Positions 21,001 through 36,000 of a stretch of DNA of 64,000 nucleotides are shown here, in pieces; the first letter of the stretch is position 1; every line of letters begins with the position of its first letter. Source of the DNA: Marthasterias glacialis (Eukaryota; Echinodermata; Asteroidea; Forcipulatida; Asteriidae). The stretch spans positions 7,992,171 through 8,056,170 of the forward strand of contig OU452236.1 of the NCBI GenBank assembly GCA_911728455.2, given 5' to 3'. The position numbers were made by a program, and so were the translations under genes. Below the pieces are notes generated by a model. It did not search any database and was not told the DNA's origin. It saw only the letters and a program-made list of their open reading frames with translations.

Positions 21001-24000
21001 GTCTCTTCAAATCCTTGATAATCCATCATGTGGTTGCTTGATTTTATAATAGAATAACCCATCTTAGACACCGCAACGCATCTTGGAAAACCGAGTATAT
21101 ACATGTAGCTAAAGAAAGAAATCAACTTGCCAAGATGGACGCCATGCTGTAGTTTACATAGTAAACATGTCAGGTTTTTATGTGTTGTGTACTGCATTAC
21201 TTCAGCGTGTCATGATGGTTGCCGATGTTGTTTGGACTGGGATGTCACCCAGAATCATCTGTGCGCCGATCATTTCTGGTCATGCTCATGGGACGGGGGA
21301 CGTACACATGGGCTATTGGTTGGCACTGAGGGCAAACACCAATTCTTTGTATGGGTCCAGATACATACGTTTCCCAATTATCAGCCTAATCTCAAGGGCG
21401 TTGAGTACTGTACATTGGACCATCTAGACTCATTTTCTAGACTTGAGTATGGAGTGATGGATTTGACTTTTAGGACAGCTCCTACCCCTACATGTGGGCC
21501 AAATTTGGTACAAGTGATCATAATGTGATGCAGTCAGAAATAAAAGTGAGTTTCCATTTGCAGTATTTTAACGCACGTTGTACATGTATGTTGTATTGGA
21601 AAGAAATCTGTTTTTATGATGTTACATTGTACATGCAAGAGAATTTTCGCTCTCCATTCCATTCAGAGCAATACTAAAGTGGCGGATGCTGATGTAATTA
21701 AGTGAATGACTTCCTGCTTTATGCCTAACCCTGTTACATTACCGTCACTGCATACGACTGACCACAGCAAGTAACACTGTACGCCTTTCTCTCATCGTTC
21801 CTTGAAGCCTACATGGAGATGTTCTCCGTCACAGTTTTGACTAGGTACGCCGCCGACTTTTGAACTGTCAAACTGCATCATACACCAATTAACACAGTCA
21901 TAGGCTGCACTTCCCGGCATTTGTGTATTCATAATTTTCGTTCCTAATGATTGTCAGTTGTTCTGAGAGCGGATGGGAGGGGCAGATTATTCATCCCAAG
22001 AAAGCTGTTGAAAGAGCTCAGCTAAAAAATTGCATTGTTTTAAAATTTCCCTATTGGGTTGCTGACACAGTTTTGTCATGGTTTTATGAAAACTCCAATG
22101 TGTATGCAGGATTGCAGGCTGGTTCCCACCATATCTGGTTATCATTGGACTTAAAACCTGAAGTGTAGAAAAAATAATTACTAAAGCCATGGATTGGAAA
22201 CTTGGAGTTGTACAAAATTTGTACGTAATGTATGCAAGTCCGTCATCAGAATTTAAGGCTACAAGTGGCGGGGGGTTGGGAAATGTTGAAATCCACAATG
22301 ATGCCGCATGATTTCAACATAAAGCTTAAAAATTGTTTGATATTACCACAAATCTTTGTTATCTCTCTTCCTTACCTCCCTATTCTCCATTTTTATTCAA
22401 TGTACATGCAGGATTATTGTTTTTCGATCGAGGTCCTGTACACCATGTACACAGGTTGGCTTAGTGGTATCTTAAGCTGCCTTTCACCTCTGTGGACCTT
22501 GGTTCGAATCCCATCTCGGACGCCACCTCACATATGGATTGGGTTTTCATTCCCTACCTGATTTCTCAGGTAGATATCCCTATTACGGGTTTTCCCTCCC
22601 ACATCCAAAACTGAGCATTTCTTCATGGTCTTCTCTAGACAGTTATGCCTACTTATGCCTACAGGTTACAGGGCTAATCGCTTTTAAAGGATGTTGGTTT
22701 TAAAATAAATAAAAGTATTGCAAATAATGTTTTACACCTAAATCTATAAATCTTACATGTTTCGCACTTGTATTACATACTTACATGTAAGTAATACTGA
22801 ATGTAATGATAATATTGACCAGAGGTTCACGAGGTTCATTACATTGTACAATTTTTAAGTGTGAAGTTGTTGAAATTGACCTCCATCCATTCCAAATATG
22901 TCTTGAGAAGATTCTTGGGAAGTGTGCATGGGACCCTCACATTTACATCTGAGAAAACTGTGTCAATCAAAGCTGAAACAGCTGTGGTTCTAATAATAAC
23001 AACTGCTTAGGAACTCATGGGCACACTGATTATACTCTGACAAATCATAAATACAGAGATACTATAATAGTAATACGTAATACAGACCCCATCCCCCCCC
23101 CCACAGTGGGCAATCTAGGTCGGTTGAAGAAGGGACACAAACAGGGAAAAGAATTGGTTTTGCAGTCGGTCTCTTTAAAGGGGGAGTAACTCTGAAAAGG
23201 ACAGAATGCGTTTAATTGCCAAAAAAAAACAACCCAAAACCAGAGAAGATTATCAAGTACACATACATGTAGGCCTACATGTACATACTACATGTGCTAT
23301 GTATGCAAGTCAATTAATGTTTCATAGAATTTTAACATGATATTAGAAAGGTTCATTTCTCCCTGCGGCCGCCTTTAAATCTTGTTCTTGTAGAAAGTCG
23401 TTTTTCAGCTTTTGAAAATTGTACAAAAACAACATGTAACTGCACAGTAGCAGCATTCAGTAGCAACACCCAATCATCATACACACATCACCATCCCAGG
23501 TACATACAATCCAGGAATCCTCATAGTCATTTCCTCTGTAGGAAGTCAGAAATTGGCCGTTCATCAACTGATTGCCCTTAATGTAAACCCTGCATTACCT
23601 CAAAGTAAAAGGTTGGAAAGGGGGGGGGGGGATCTACTTGCTTGTCACCGGGACACGTGGATAAAAGTTGTTTTTTAAACAAGTTGTTTTGGTTCATACT
23701 CTATTTGTTACCAGTCTGAATTTGGGAATGTTTGTGTTGACGGCGTTAAAATACATTCATTTTCCGTGAAGCAGTCAAAACATATGTAGTATATGCGTAG
23801 TACGTGTACATTCAGAAAATGTACAGTATGCAGCAGTGCCTTTGCAGTGAGTTCCATTGTCACCATGTACATTTTGCTATTCCCAGGCCCGGAATTCCAT
23901 TTTTGAGAGGGGAAGGCCATTTTCATTCTGCAAAGGGTATTTCCAGTGGAAAATCTTATAGTCTATGGGAAACTTTTGAAGAGGCACCAGGGCCAGGGCA

Positions 24001-27000
24001 ATTGAGGCCATAGCCGCTGTGGCCTCAGTGTAATTCCAGGCCTGATTCCCCAACCCCCTTAATGTTAATTGCGCAATCATTCAGAGTCGGCCAAGAGGAA
24101 TGTATGTAGGATTCCTACAGCTTCTGTCCTTCAAAATCAACCGAAAAGAGTTTTGTAGGACTTCTGCTGCCTCCTGTAGGCAATAGATGAATGTCAATCC
24201 TTCAAAATCATCCAAACTATCCAGATGATTTTAAAGGACTTCGAAGCAGTTTGGGAATGTTAAGTGCTTAACATGTACATGTACAAGAGGGCACTGAAAA
24301 TGCACAACATACACATAGTTTTAATAGGGTATTGCTTTCAGTTAGTTAAGCACACAAGTTAAAATACAAATACTCGAAAACATTGTTTTCACGCATTTGG
24401 ACATGTCCTTCTCCAGTGAAAACGGCAATACGTTATGTATTTATTTGTACTCAATGTACTCTGGTTTAGATTTCTTTATTGTAGATACTAAGAGTGCCAT
24501 GAATGCCTTTTTTGTCGGATACTGGCGCTATATAAGTTGCCATTAATATTATTAGTATACTGAACACCCCAATCAAATTCAATGACCCCCAGTATGATCA
24601 AACCATGCTTCAAATAGCCTTGAATGCTAACCACTCATTCTTTTCCTTAACCTTCCCTGAGGGAAGGAATATTCTTCCCCTGAGATCAAAAAGTCTTGGA
24701 ATCAGAAAAAAAAGAAGAAGAAAAGAAAGAAAGGAAAAAAAACAGTGAAGGGGACCTTGGTAACTGAGATCAGGCCCCACTTTCATGCAGAAAAAAAGTA
24801 GCTAAGCACAACAAAACTACAATATGCTTACCTGAATAAGGTTACCACCCAAAAATACCACACATGTACCATCTGTGGTTGGTATCCTGCTCATTTTTGC
24901 ACAGGAGAAATTTGATAAGCAATAAAAACTGCTTAAACAGATCTACGAAATTGGGCCAAGAAGTTGTTTTGTACATGTAGGCCAACAACAAGTACATGTA
25001 GTTATGTAACTGCTGCACTTAGTATTTTGACAACAAACTGAAAAACCTTACTTTATGTGTAACCCCCTCTTTGAATAATTTCTTTGCAGAAACAACTTTG
25101 ACTGTTCATTTCAAGATGATTTTGTGTACTGTGTACTGAAATTGAGAATTGGGGATTAATTTGAACAGGATATGCAAACATTAAGTACTACACAAGTCAC
25201 AAGGAAGTGTGTTAAATGCTTATATTAAAAACGTGCAAATAAAAGGCCTTCATCTACTTGTACATGCATGTTTATATCTCTGAGCTCTTTTAACTTGTAC
25301 AAACACTTGACACTTTTCCTTGATGTGAGGGGTGCAAAATGTATAGTACAGTACACGTACAGTACATCAACCACAAAGACGTTACTTGTATGGTATGAAT
25401 GGTTTGTTCACTAGCAATCAGTGGAGTATCAGGAAAATCGCCATGCATAAATTCAGAGTAGGTAACACAGCTAACACTTTGCAGCACCTGAACTTGTCTG
25501 ATACAGTCATTGTACTGTCTTTCCCCATGCTGTGTTCCTCAGTCATGTAGTGAAGGTGATGGGGTTCATAGATTCCCCATCCAGGGAAGTGCCCAGTGTG
25601 CAGCAGACGGTGTCACATTCCTAGTCAGGTCAAGGTCAGGTTGATTACCGTAGTACACAGGTGGAGCTGCAGTTCATGGGGAGGTGGTTATAATGGTGTG
25701 TATTCTTGCAATGAGCAGGCAAGACTGCTAAAAGGCTGTACAGACAAGGGCACTCGAAAAGGCCATAAAAACCCAGCTTAAAAGTTCAGACAATTTAGAT
25801 AATTGTTAGGTTTTTGATCTGATATAAAATTTGTTACTGTTAATGATCCTTTTGAAATGCCGGCATCACTGTGTGGTCTCACAAGGTTGCTAATAGCACT
25901 GAAAAGTCCTATGTTCTCTAAAAATGTGGGCTTCGAAACAAAAATGTTGCAAATTAGAATACTTGGGTACCAACTTTCAAAGAAAAATCCATGAAACTAC
26001 AGGGCTCACCACTTGTAAAATATTTTATTATTGAGATTAAGATTCATGTTAAGGTGAGTTGTATTACCGTAGTAATTTGTATTGTGACATCACACTTTGC
26101 TAAGCAATTAAGATTGATTTGCGCTTGAGATCAATCTTAGTAAATCTTTGTGAAATCGAGCCCAAAGCAATAAGCATGAAAAGTTTTCATTGTGTCACAT
26201 TGACAAACTCAGCCGATGAAGTAAGGATCAAACTTTAGACCAATCAATGTCATGTTGCCTTGACCATTGTCATCTTCATTTGGTCAGAAAATGCTGGTGT
26301 ACTTCGATGTAAAACTGTAATTTCTAGGTAGTGGTGGAATCTGTTGAATGCCACAGCTACCATTGCATCTTTTGGGCCCAATTTCATGGAGCTGCTTAAG
26401 CAAAAAAAAATATGCTTTCTAGAATAAGGTTACCAGCCAAAATACCTGTCACATGTACAATTTGTGACTGGTATCCTGCTTATTTTTGCTTAGCAGAAAA
26501 CAAAATGTTAAAGTAATACTGTACTTGATGCCCCTTTGACTATCTGTTTTTTTCTTATGAAAAACACAAGGTTTTTTCCCTTTCTTGAATGATATTCCAG
26601 GTCTGTAGATTCCTTGGAAGTCTGTAGGTAGTCAGGGTAGAAATAGAAACCTGACAAACTATTTTTAGCCCCTGGGCATGCTGGGTATGTATAAAAAAGG
26701 ACGGGCCCAGGGGCCATTCCCCAGGGCCCAGTGGCTTTGTCTGATTTTTTATATTATTTATAAAGTCATCAAAGAACATTTAACAGTACACCGGAATCGC
26801 TATAGTTTATTTCTTCCAAATAAATAACAATGAGATTGCAGGTAACTTTTTGTAAATGATCGAAAAAAGAGGTGGGGGAGAGGGAAAAAATATGAAGTTC
26901 CAAATTGGCTTTCAACATATATGCATTATCAAAAAAAAAACCCAACAAACCTGTCACAGCATGTAACCAGGACCTTAAACATTGCATCGCCTTATTTAAA

Positions 27001-30000
27001 ACTTTGGTTTAACATCTGGTCAGTGTAAAGTGAAAGCCTATTGGATCGTTGGTATTTTATGAACAAAATGGCCTCACAAAAAAAAAAACCAAACCAAACA
27101 CCCACCCAAAATGAAGGAGTGACAAAAACTTGTCATTCTGAATTCAAAGTAGAGCTCTAACATATATTTGAAACTAAGCTGAAGTATGCAAGGGATCTTG
27201 CTGTTCACAATGATGATGATTGTATCAGTTACGTTTTTAACAAAACAAGTAATCTTCGTCAAAAATGTACTCTGGTTTCCAACGCACAATGTGTAGTAAT
27301 TTTAGTGCAGGTATTGCCCTCGAGGGTCAACCTGGTCCCCGATTCCACTTGAGTTGGTCACAATATGGCTAGTCTACGTTGCGACTTTCTGCCCATACAC
27401 AGCTTCGCAAATTACTTTACTTGCGCGTTAGCCGTGGAATGAGGTGCATGCTGGTCTAGTTAGTTATAAAATTTGTCACTAACTTGACCAGCATGCACCT
27501 CATTCCAATGGCTAACACGCTTGTAAAAAGTATTTGCAAGGTTGTCTATGGAGATGAGGTTGATCCTTGTGGCGCCCTCATGCGTTGAAAAAGGCCAATG
27601 CAGTCTTGACGCCATTTTGTAAAATCGGAATATCGGAACAAAGGTCGCCCAGTCATTCCACTGCTGAGCATGCACAGGCCACGCACACGGACCGTCTTAT
27701 GCTTTGTTTCACCCACACAAAGACAAAACATGGTTTTGAATATTTTGCTGTTTCTGTCTGCTGAGAGGTGGTTTGTGTAATCCATACTTTTCCCCAGTTT
27801 CAGACCTTTGTTCCAAGGAAAGGATTACAAGAGATCGAGAGGCTTCCACCATTGTTTATTCATTGTATTTTGGCTCAATGGAGGTGTCAGAGTGAATCAG
27901 GAACCAAGCCATGGTTCCGGGTTTAGTACCAATCCTATGCTGTAGGTAACAGCCAATGTGTTGCAATTCAGGGTGCATGAATTTGACATTTTCTCGGTCG
28001 AGAAAACAAAATGCATAGTGCAATAAAGAGAATCTTTGTTCCCTTGGCTTTGTCAAGTCAGGGTTTCTTTGTGCCAGCGATACTCTCAAAGAAAAATGAT
28101 TCCGGCAATTCCGACAAAATAATCCCGCCAGGGAGATGGGTGAAAATAAAGGAAACCGGCAACAGGTTAAAGCCATGTTAGCCACACTAGTGGAGTTATG
28201 TTAACGTTAGACAAAAAACGAGCTGGATACATGTATGTTTAATTTCTAGGAAGATTTTCTTTTGAAAAAAAGTACATAATGAGTTAAATAATGAACACTT
28301 TGGCAAAAATGGGCCCTGTTTTTAGCGCCGGAAACATTGTAGAAATAGAGGGTCCTAAGGCTTTTTATTGAACAGCAGGCACTCATAGTGCCGAGGCACC
28401 GGGTTATTTTGAAGCCTAGCATAGGCCTGGATGACTTTCACTTTCATACAAACACTACAGAAACCTCCTTGATATGACCTGGAGGCATCGTTTTCTGGGC
28501 GCAAAATTGTGTTCGTTCCATATATATTACAAAAATCCCACCCGTTAAAAGCTGTGCATTTCGTCTGATGAATTTTCCATGGACTATTGCCACACTAGCT
28601 TCTAACTGGTAAGAATTGTATTGCAGACCCGGCACCAGACTTTTCCCATCTAGGGCTTAAGAAGTATCTGTGAACAGCACCAATCTCATTCCCAGGGGTA
28701 TTGATCTCGTTGCGCCATTTATTTTGGTACCGAGGTTGGCTCGATCAAAACCCCTGTAATTGTGACAAGAAAATTTCCCACAATATGGGAGATTTTAATT
28801 AGGCCTGTGGCCTATCCACTCAACGCGCCGCTCAAATATGGTATCCCTCAAAAGTGGCATCATTAGTTATAGAGCAACTGGTCCCCTCTCATTCTTCTTT
28901 GATTTGTGACCTGTCTAACTGTATGCAGTTTATGGTGACCGTGTAAAAACGAATCATTTGAATTATGATTGCGTCAAAATACTTGCATTTTGCATTGCGC
29001 AAACTCATTTTGCCACGCGCGTACCAGCGCTAGGGGCGCTCGAAAGTTTTTAACAAGCGTGCATGCATAGCTGTCAATTTTTGGGAGCCAATCACCATTG
29101 TTTTTCAGTGCTTCCATTCCAGGGGTTTTGATCAAGCCAAACTCGGTACCGAAATAAATGGCGCGGTGAGATCAATACCCCTGGGAACGAGGTTGGAACA
29201 GCACTTACATTGTAGGAACAGCTCTACCAGGGCAAACACACTTAACATGTAATTTCTGTAAACATCTGTGGAAGATGCAATGTATACAAATGCTACATAA
29301 GTGTACATGTATCTAGCTTACATACATAGCACAAGAGTTGTTTTCTTTTTAGAAGTGGAAGCCCTGCAATCCTCCTGTGTGAAATTCCCCATCATTTACA
29401 TGCATATAATTTAGAGTTGCAATGTAATTGTTGTGGCCCATTATCCCCCGCATCAGCTTTCACTACCGGATGTGCCATGATCGCTCCGCTGCACTGGTTC
29501 CCCCCCCCCCCCCCCCCCCCGGAGGAAGCACTCCTCGGGGGAAAGAAAACACCGAGTGCTGACGCGAGCTGGTCTTAATTGAAGCGCTACATGGCCACAA
29601 TCTGTTTGCATCAGAACGGGCGCTCACTGACTCGAGATACTGCACAATATGAGTCCCTGGGCAGGATGAAAATAAAGATCAGGAGAAATGAAAATAACGG
29701 TACTTAATGTCATCGTGGCAAGATGATTTCCGGTGGGGTGCAGATTAGCGCGTGGGCTTTACATTTAAAGGGTGGTCGAAGAAGTGCTGCGAATTCTTAC
29801 GTGTCCTTCGTTGATGCAAAGATCTGTGTGATGACAACCAACCCTGTTATGGGCATTCGTTGTGATCAACATAAAAATATATGTAAGCCAATTAGGACAT
29901 TTTGAAATAAATACTGCTGTTGATTAGAATGCTACAATGTTCTCCATCCAATGTTTTTAAATTGTTTTTTAGAAGTAATCTATTCGACAACACCTAGAGC

Positions 30001-33000
30001 TGTTTTTGTAAATGTTTATAAATTTGTCTGAATAAGTAAATATTAACATGCATAATTTAAAAACTGCATGTATTGTTCAACAAATACAACATTTTTTATA
30101 CAGTATTCTGATTTCTGTTCTTCTTAGTTTACTGTTATAAATGGGAAACAAAGATTATACTCACGTCAGTCTTGTATCCGAGTCCTGAGTCATTTGGGTC
30201 GAGTCTGAGTATGAGTCCTGAGTCATTTGGGTCGAGTCTGAGTATGAGTCACGAGTCACAAAGGTCGAGTCTGAGTCCCAGACAAGTCACAAATCACTTA
30301 CATGTTTAAAAAGTTCTAAAGATTTTTTTAAACTAAAACCTGATATACATACTAAAATGTTTAAAGTTAAATGGGGGGGGGGGGGGAGGAGTGAATATTT
30401 GGGCTTTGCTTCTCATCAATTTTTACTAAAATAAAACCCCTTTCAAAAATAAACAACATAAACAACAAACAATGTTTTTGCTTTAATTTTATGTTTCATA
30501 TAAGTCTCCTAATGGAGGCTGGTTTGTGATTGCTGCAAGAAGAAGGCCCAATGAAATGTAATCTCCCCTCACTGACGTCTGCCAATCTGGGGAAAAAGAA
30601 CATTCTTGTGGCCCAAGCCCTTTGTTGAAAGAGTCTTAAACATTGAAATGAATACAGAATAGTCATCTCCGTCCAAATTCAGGATCAACATGAACAGCGA
30701 GATTGCTCCGTCTCATCCTCGCAATCCTGATACCCAGCGTCATCTTGGATGATGATTTACTTGAGTAAAGTCTGGGGAGGTTTTTTTGAGACGGTGGGGG
30801 ATTACTTCAACGACTGCATCTTAGATTTCTGTTCGTCTCATCTTCCTTCTCCAAATCATTGTCGCAGCATCTAAGGCACTTGGCTGCATCCGGTAGCATG
30901 ACAAGTGGGTAACTGGATGATAGTGACTCGTCAGATAGAATACATTGTACCGCAACAAATCTGGTCCTAAATTCATAAAGATGCACAAAAACTTGCTGAG
31001 CATGAAGGGTACCGGCCAAAATGTCATTTGATGTCACATTGCTTTTGACTGGTACATGTACTTTTCTTTGTGCTTAGCAAATCAATTTGTCAAGCAAGTT
31101 TTGCTGCTAAACAGCTGAAAGAAAATTTGGCCCTTGACCCAAGTTCATAGTGCTGCTTGCCAGAAGTGAAAATCACACTGTAGGTAGCATCAAATTTTGG
31201 TTAGCAGGGAACAAAATCCACAGATAACCACTACCATGTTTTGAGGAAATGGATACCCAGTGAATATTGTGCCGACTAAACAGTTTACACTTGTTCAATG
31301 TAGATTTTACAAAAAGAGTAAAAATGTTCCCTAAAACTGTTTTATAAAAACACCGCATTAACTAAAGCCTGGAATTAAACGGAGGCCATGGCCTTCGTTG
31401 CCCTGGTCTTGGCCTTGGTGCCCCTTCAAAAGTTCCCAAAGACTCAACGATTTTCCAATGGAAGTGCCCTTGCCCTCTCAAAGATGAAATTCAAGGCCTG
31501 TTACCTGCTTTATCACAGTGCAGCCATGTTGTTTTCCAAACCGAAGCTGACAGGGAAAAATAGTCTGACCCCCTTTTTGGTATAATGAGACTTGTCATTC
31601 ATTTGTTGGTAATGCACACAGGGGACATGACAAAGAGCGGAACAGCATGACAAAGGTTTATTGCCATCTTCTTTACTGTGTATGGACACTGTTGCTGAAT
31701 CATGCATGCGGTTGTTCTGTACGTGTTGCCCAGAGTACACAATGTTTGATCATGTTTAACATGTTGAAAGAAGGCCAACACATAAATATTAATATATGTG
31801 TAGTGCAGTGTGTCCCCATGGCTGGTGAACTGAGCGCGGTGGTAAAAATTGAAATTGATGATTGAAGCAAAAGTGACACAGCCTTCAACTGACAAGAATG
31901 AAGCGCCCACACAAATGCCCGATGATTCCATCTACACTGTATCCAAATTGTGAGTTCTCTGGCAAGAGGGCAAGGCCATTTTCATTTTGCAAAGGGCACT
32001 CTCAAAGATGAAATACTAAAGTCTATGGGAAACTTTTTAAAGGGCACCAAGGCCAAGACCAGGGCGATGGAGGCGATGGAGGCCATGGCCTCCGTGGCCT
32101 CCGTTTTATTCTAGGCCTGGTTCTTGGATGCAGTAGAGTTAAAGGAAAAAGCTCATGAGTGACATAATATGAACATGTCTCAGTTAGTATTCCTTCATGG
32201 CAAATCTTCATAGTGAGGTGGTGGTATCAGGCAAAAAATGGGAAAGATTGGCACTGAAAGTAACAAGGAGGGCCATCTCGCATTTGAATGGATGGGAAAC
32301 ACCGCTGCGGTGTATGTAGTAGGCCTACAGCAAGAAAAACAGAATGATATACTGGCTTCAGTGCAGCCCTAGTTGAGGCCCCAGCTCAACATTGGTAAAA
32401 TGTCTGTATTTATGCTTCCATTCGCTGCACAAATCAAGATATATGTAATAAAGTCAACCTGTGAAAATTTCAGCTCATTTCAATGTTTCGTTTGCGAGAA
32501 AACAGTAAAAATGCATTCAGCATTTTTGTATGCATTCTTAGGCAGAGTTTGGGTCTCATGAGACGATAAGTATTTTTTTGTAATCTTATTTGATTTATTA
32601 TTAAAAAAAAAAAAACTTCAGGTAGAAAAATGTAAAGGAAAGTTTTCTACCATCATTATCTTTATACCATGTAAGGTATATGTAAATCTTTGAACACTCA
32701 TGTTTTTCTTTCTTGCCAATGTTTAGCTGGGGCTTTAAAGGCCAGGGCCCTTTGATTTTGTATGAAAAAACACTGGATTGTGCAGCGCAGCGTAAAACGG
32801 TCTCCCACGTAAAAAATGAGAGCTTAGTTACCGGATGTCACATGCCCAGTCACAGTGTAATGCAATCAGTGCGCAAATTGCTGAGAGCTTTTGCCATACT
32901 TGATTAGATTGTTTTCCCCCAGTAGCCCTCGCCTGTATGGACTGGGAGTGCTTGGGCCAGTGTAATCCAAGGTTGTTGAAGGAGAGAGATTATGCCAGAT

Positions 33001-36000
33001 CCGGGCAGTCTAGGTGCAGATGAGCTGCATAAAGTAGACCTTTACAATGGTACGTCTTGACCTCAATATGAAGAGACACAATGGTAAATAATGTATCGTC
33101 AATCAGAATAGATAAACATTGGTCTAGGTCTATACACAACACATTTGCAGGTAGACAAATATAAGTCTTGGCAAGACAGCATTAACAGGCTAGTTTGTAA
33201 TGACTATTATTTTTATCAATATGCGTTACATAGTAGGACTACTCTGTATTTGTTCATACACATTTATTGCATGAACTGTACATGTACATAACATCTGTTT
33301 TGACTTCTATTACTAATTAGTATTACCAAATAAACATACAGTGAGAACACTGTACAATCAAGAAGTACAAACGTTCCATTTATGGAACATTTTGTTTTCT
33401 GTTTTTTAACAAAGACAAATGTGATGATGTGTGCCAAAAGCCAGGCACTTCCTGCCAAAACTCAAACCTGGGTTTATTTGCTCATCAAATAGACGAGTAT
33501 TTAAGAGTTTGCAAATAACACCTAGTTACAGCCTATAAGGTAAGTATTTCTCAACATGTAGAATGTTTAAGATATTTAATATCAAGTCTGATTGTCTTCA
33601 CTTTTGTTGCCATTTCACTATTTCTGAGAACTACCTGATTTTGGCGTGGATTGTCACAAATGCTTGTTTTCTTGATATTTTTTTTTTACAACTGTACACA
33701 GACACAAGTTAAGATCAATTGCCTTAATTTAGCTCTAATGTGGCCAGGCTGAGGCTGGAATTGGAAACTGTCTGGTCCTCACGCTTCTCTATGCTTTACA
33801 CATTACTGTGTTCAGGGAATCTGATCAAGATGGCCACGGAATGATACAGATCAGTTGACAGTATTTATTACCCTCCTGCAGTAGCAATGAGCTCATTGAT
33901 TGTTGACTGTGTTGTTGTTGATGAGTTCACCTCTCTGGTTGCCCTTGGGTTTGCTGTGAAAGAAGATAAGAAGATGAGGCCGTGGCGGACTCAGATCGTA
34001 AATCTCAGAGATCCGGTCTGCCTGACATTGAAGGTTGATATCATTTTGTGTGTTAGGAGAGTAGGTGAACACTCAAGCGAAACTGACTGTAAATTATTTA
34101 CTCCTTGGTCTCAGTAAATACAAGTGTGAAATAAAAATATGCGTTATGTATGTACCTTGAGGGCCTTTTCAGGCGGACATTGACACATTACACATTGACT
34201 TTAAAAATTATATCATTCTTATTTTACCTGGTATTATGGCAATTTCTAAGCAGAGTTCAGCTAAAAATTGTCTTTGTACATATTAAGCTGTATTCAGGTA
34301 TTGATGTATATAATTAGAGTAATCTGAGGCTTTGTATGGTGGACACAAGTGCTAGTTATTATTGTAGTATTATAGGTAGAATACAGGATTGGTATTCATC
34401 AAATGATTTTTTTATCAGTATCAGTCTGAAAGCTCACTGATTATGAAGTTCATACCAGTACTTCTGAAATAGGCTGTCAGCGTCGTGAAAATAGAATTTG
34501 AAGACCCGATTTTAATTTTGGTTTCAGAATTAAGGACAATGTGTTTAGGGCAATTCCACCGTGACTGACATTACGTTTTTAACTAATTGTGAATATCAAA
34601 TCAGCTCTGATGTCTAAACTATTACAGCCATCCAAACCCTGTTTGGCATGGGGGACACTAGGACCTGAATACACAATATAGTTTTCAAATTTTGAAATTT
34701 CATGTTCAGCTTTTCTGACTGTGTGGGTTGATTACCACCGTGACTGACATTACAAAATGCGACGCAATCAAAAAATGTCAAACATGTTTTTAAAATTTCT
34801 CTTCAAGTTAAAAGTGCTACAGATCTGAATCCATATAAACATTATAGCTCATAGGGGAACTAATGCAGATTAAAAGATGGAAACACCTCTTTATGATTTT
34901 TTAAATAATTATGCAAATTAATCTCTGTGACTGACATTACTGTGACTGACATTACGCATTAGATTCGCAACTCCTGCTCACAGTAAAAACAATTTGACAC
35001 TAAAATGATAAACTTTCTGTCAACTAGAGAAGAATCAACTAATTGCTTGTGCTTTATTTAAAGGAGCAATCATAATTTTAAGATGTTTAAAGGTTGGAAC
35101 ATGCATTAAATGTCATAAAATGTATAAAATACATAAATTGCATAAAATGGCAAATGCTATAAACATAACACTTTACAAGCTACCTTTTTCATCATTTTGA
35201 ATTTGGTGAAATGAATAAAGAACAAATGGGTGCTCCCCTTTTTCATAAAATAGTCTTTTTGAGTAAAATACCAGAAGTTCCTTTTCACATGCATGAAATA
35301 ATTTAGAGTAGATAAGACATGTAAAACTGCTATTTCACAAATATTCAAGCATTGTTGTAACTTGTCTTGGGATACATGCAGCATAACTGCTAAACATATA
35401 ATGCTTAGATTTGTTTACACATGTACTTTCCCCTCTTAGCCAATGAGCAACAGTCAACATGGTCAGGTATAACATTCTAGTCCCCCCCCCCCCCATTTGC
35501 AGTGCACCAATTGCTAAAAATATTTAATATTATATTTAATAGAATATTTAATAAAACTGATCTCTAAAATGTACTTTGCTCAACGGTCTAAGTACTACAT
35601 GTACATGTACTGTACGTGATGTACATGTATAGTACCAAACACTAACATTGTCAGATTGTGGGCAGGTTTTAAGACATTTTGTTAGCATATTCTTATTTTA
35701 AAAATCTATTACACATTACTTTGGGTTGAACCACCCTCCCCACACCACTACAGCTTGGATGTGTAGTGGATCATTTTATATACTTAAAAGTCTTTACAAT
35801 ACTAAATCATACAAGTAAAATACTCCACTCTACTCAACAGATCAGTCTTTCCAATCAAACCAGCACTCTGTATCCATCCAGTCAATGTTGTGTTGTTGAT
35901 GTCATGATGGAGAGATGCTAGTTTGTTGGTGTGCAACAATTCACCTACAATATACGTCTGTACTTTCTTGAAAGTCATCAAAGTTATAATGCTTGGGGCA

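Noticed and set aside
21127..21528. 133-codon open frame on the plus strand in COP1 intron 1
   Set aside because: It does not begin at an ATG, shows no recognisable domain, no supporting splice context and ordinary AT-rich intron composition.
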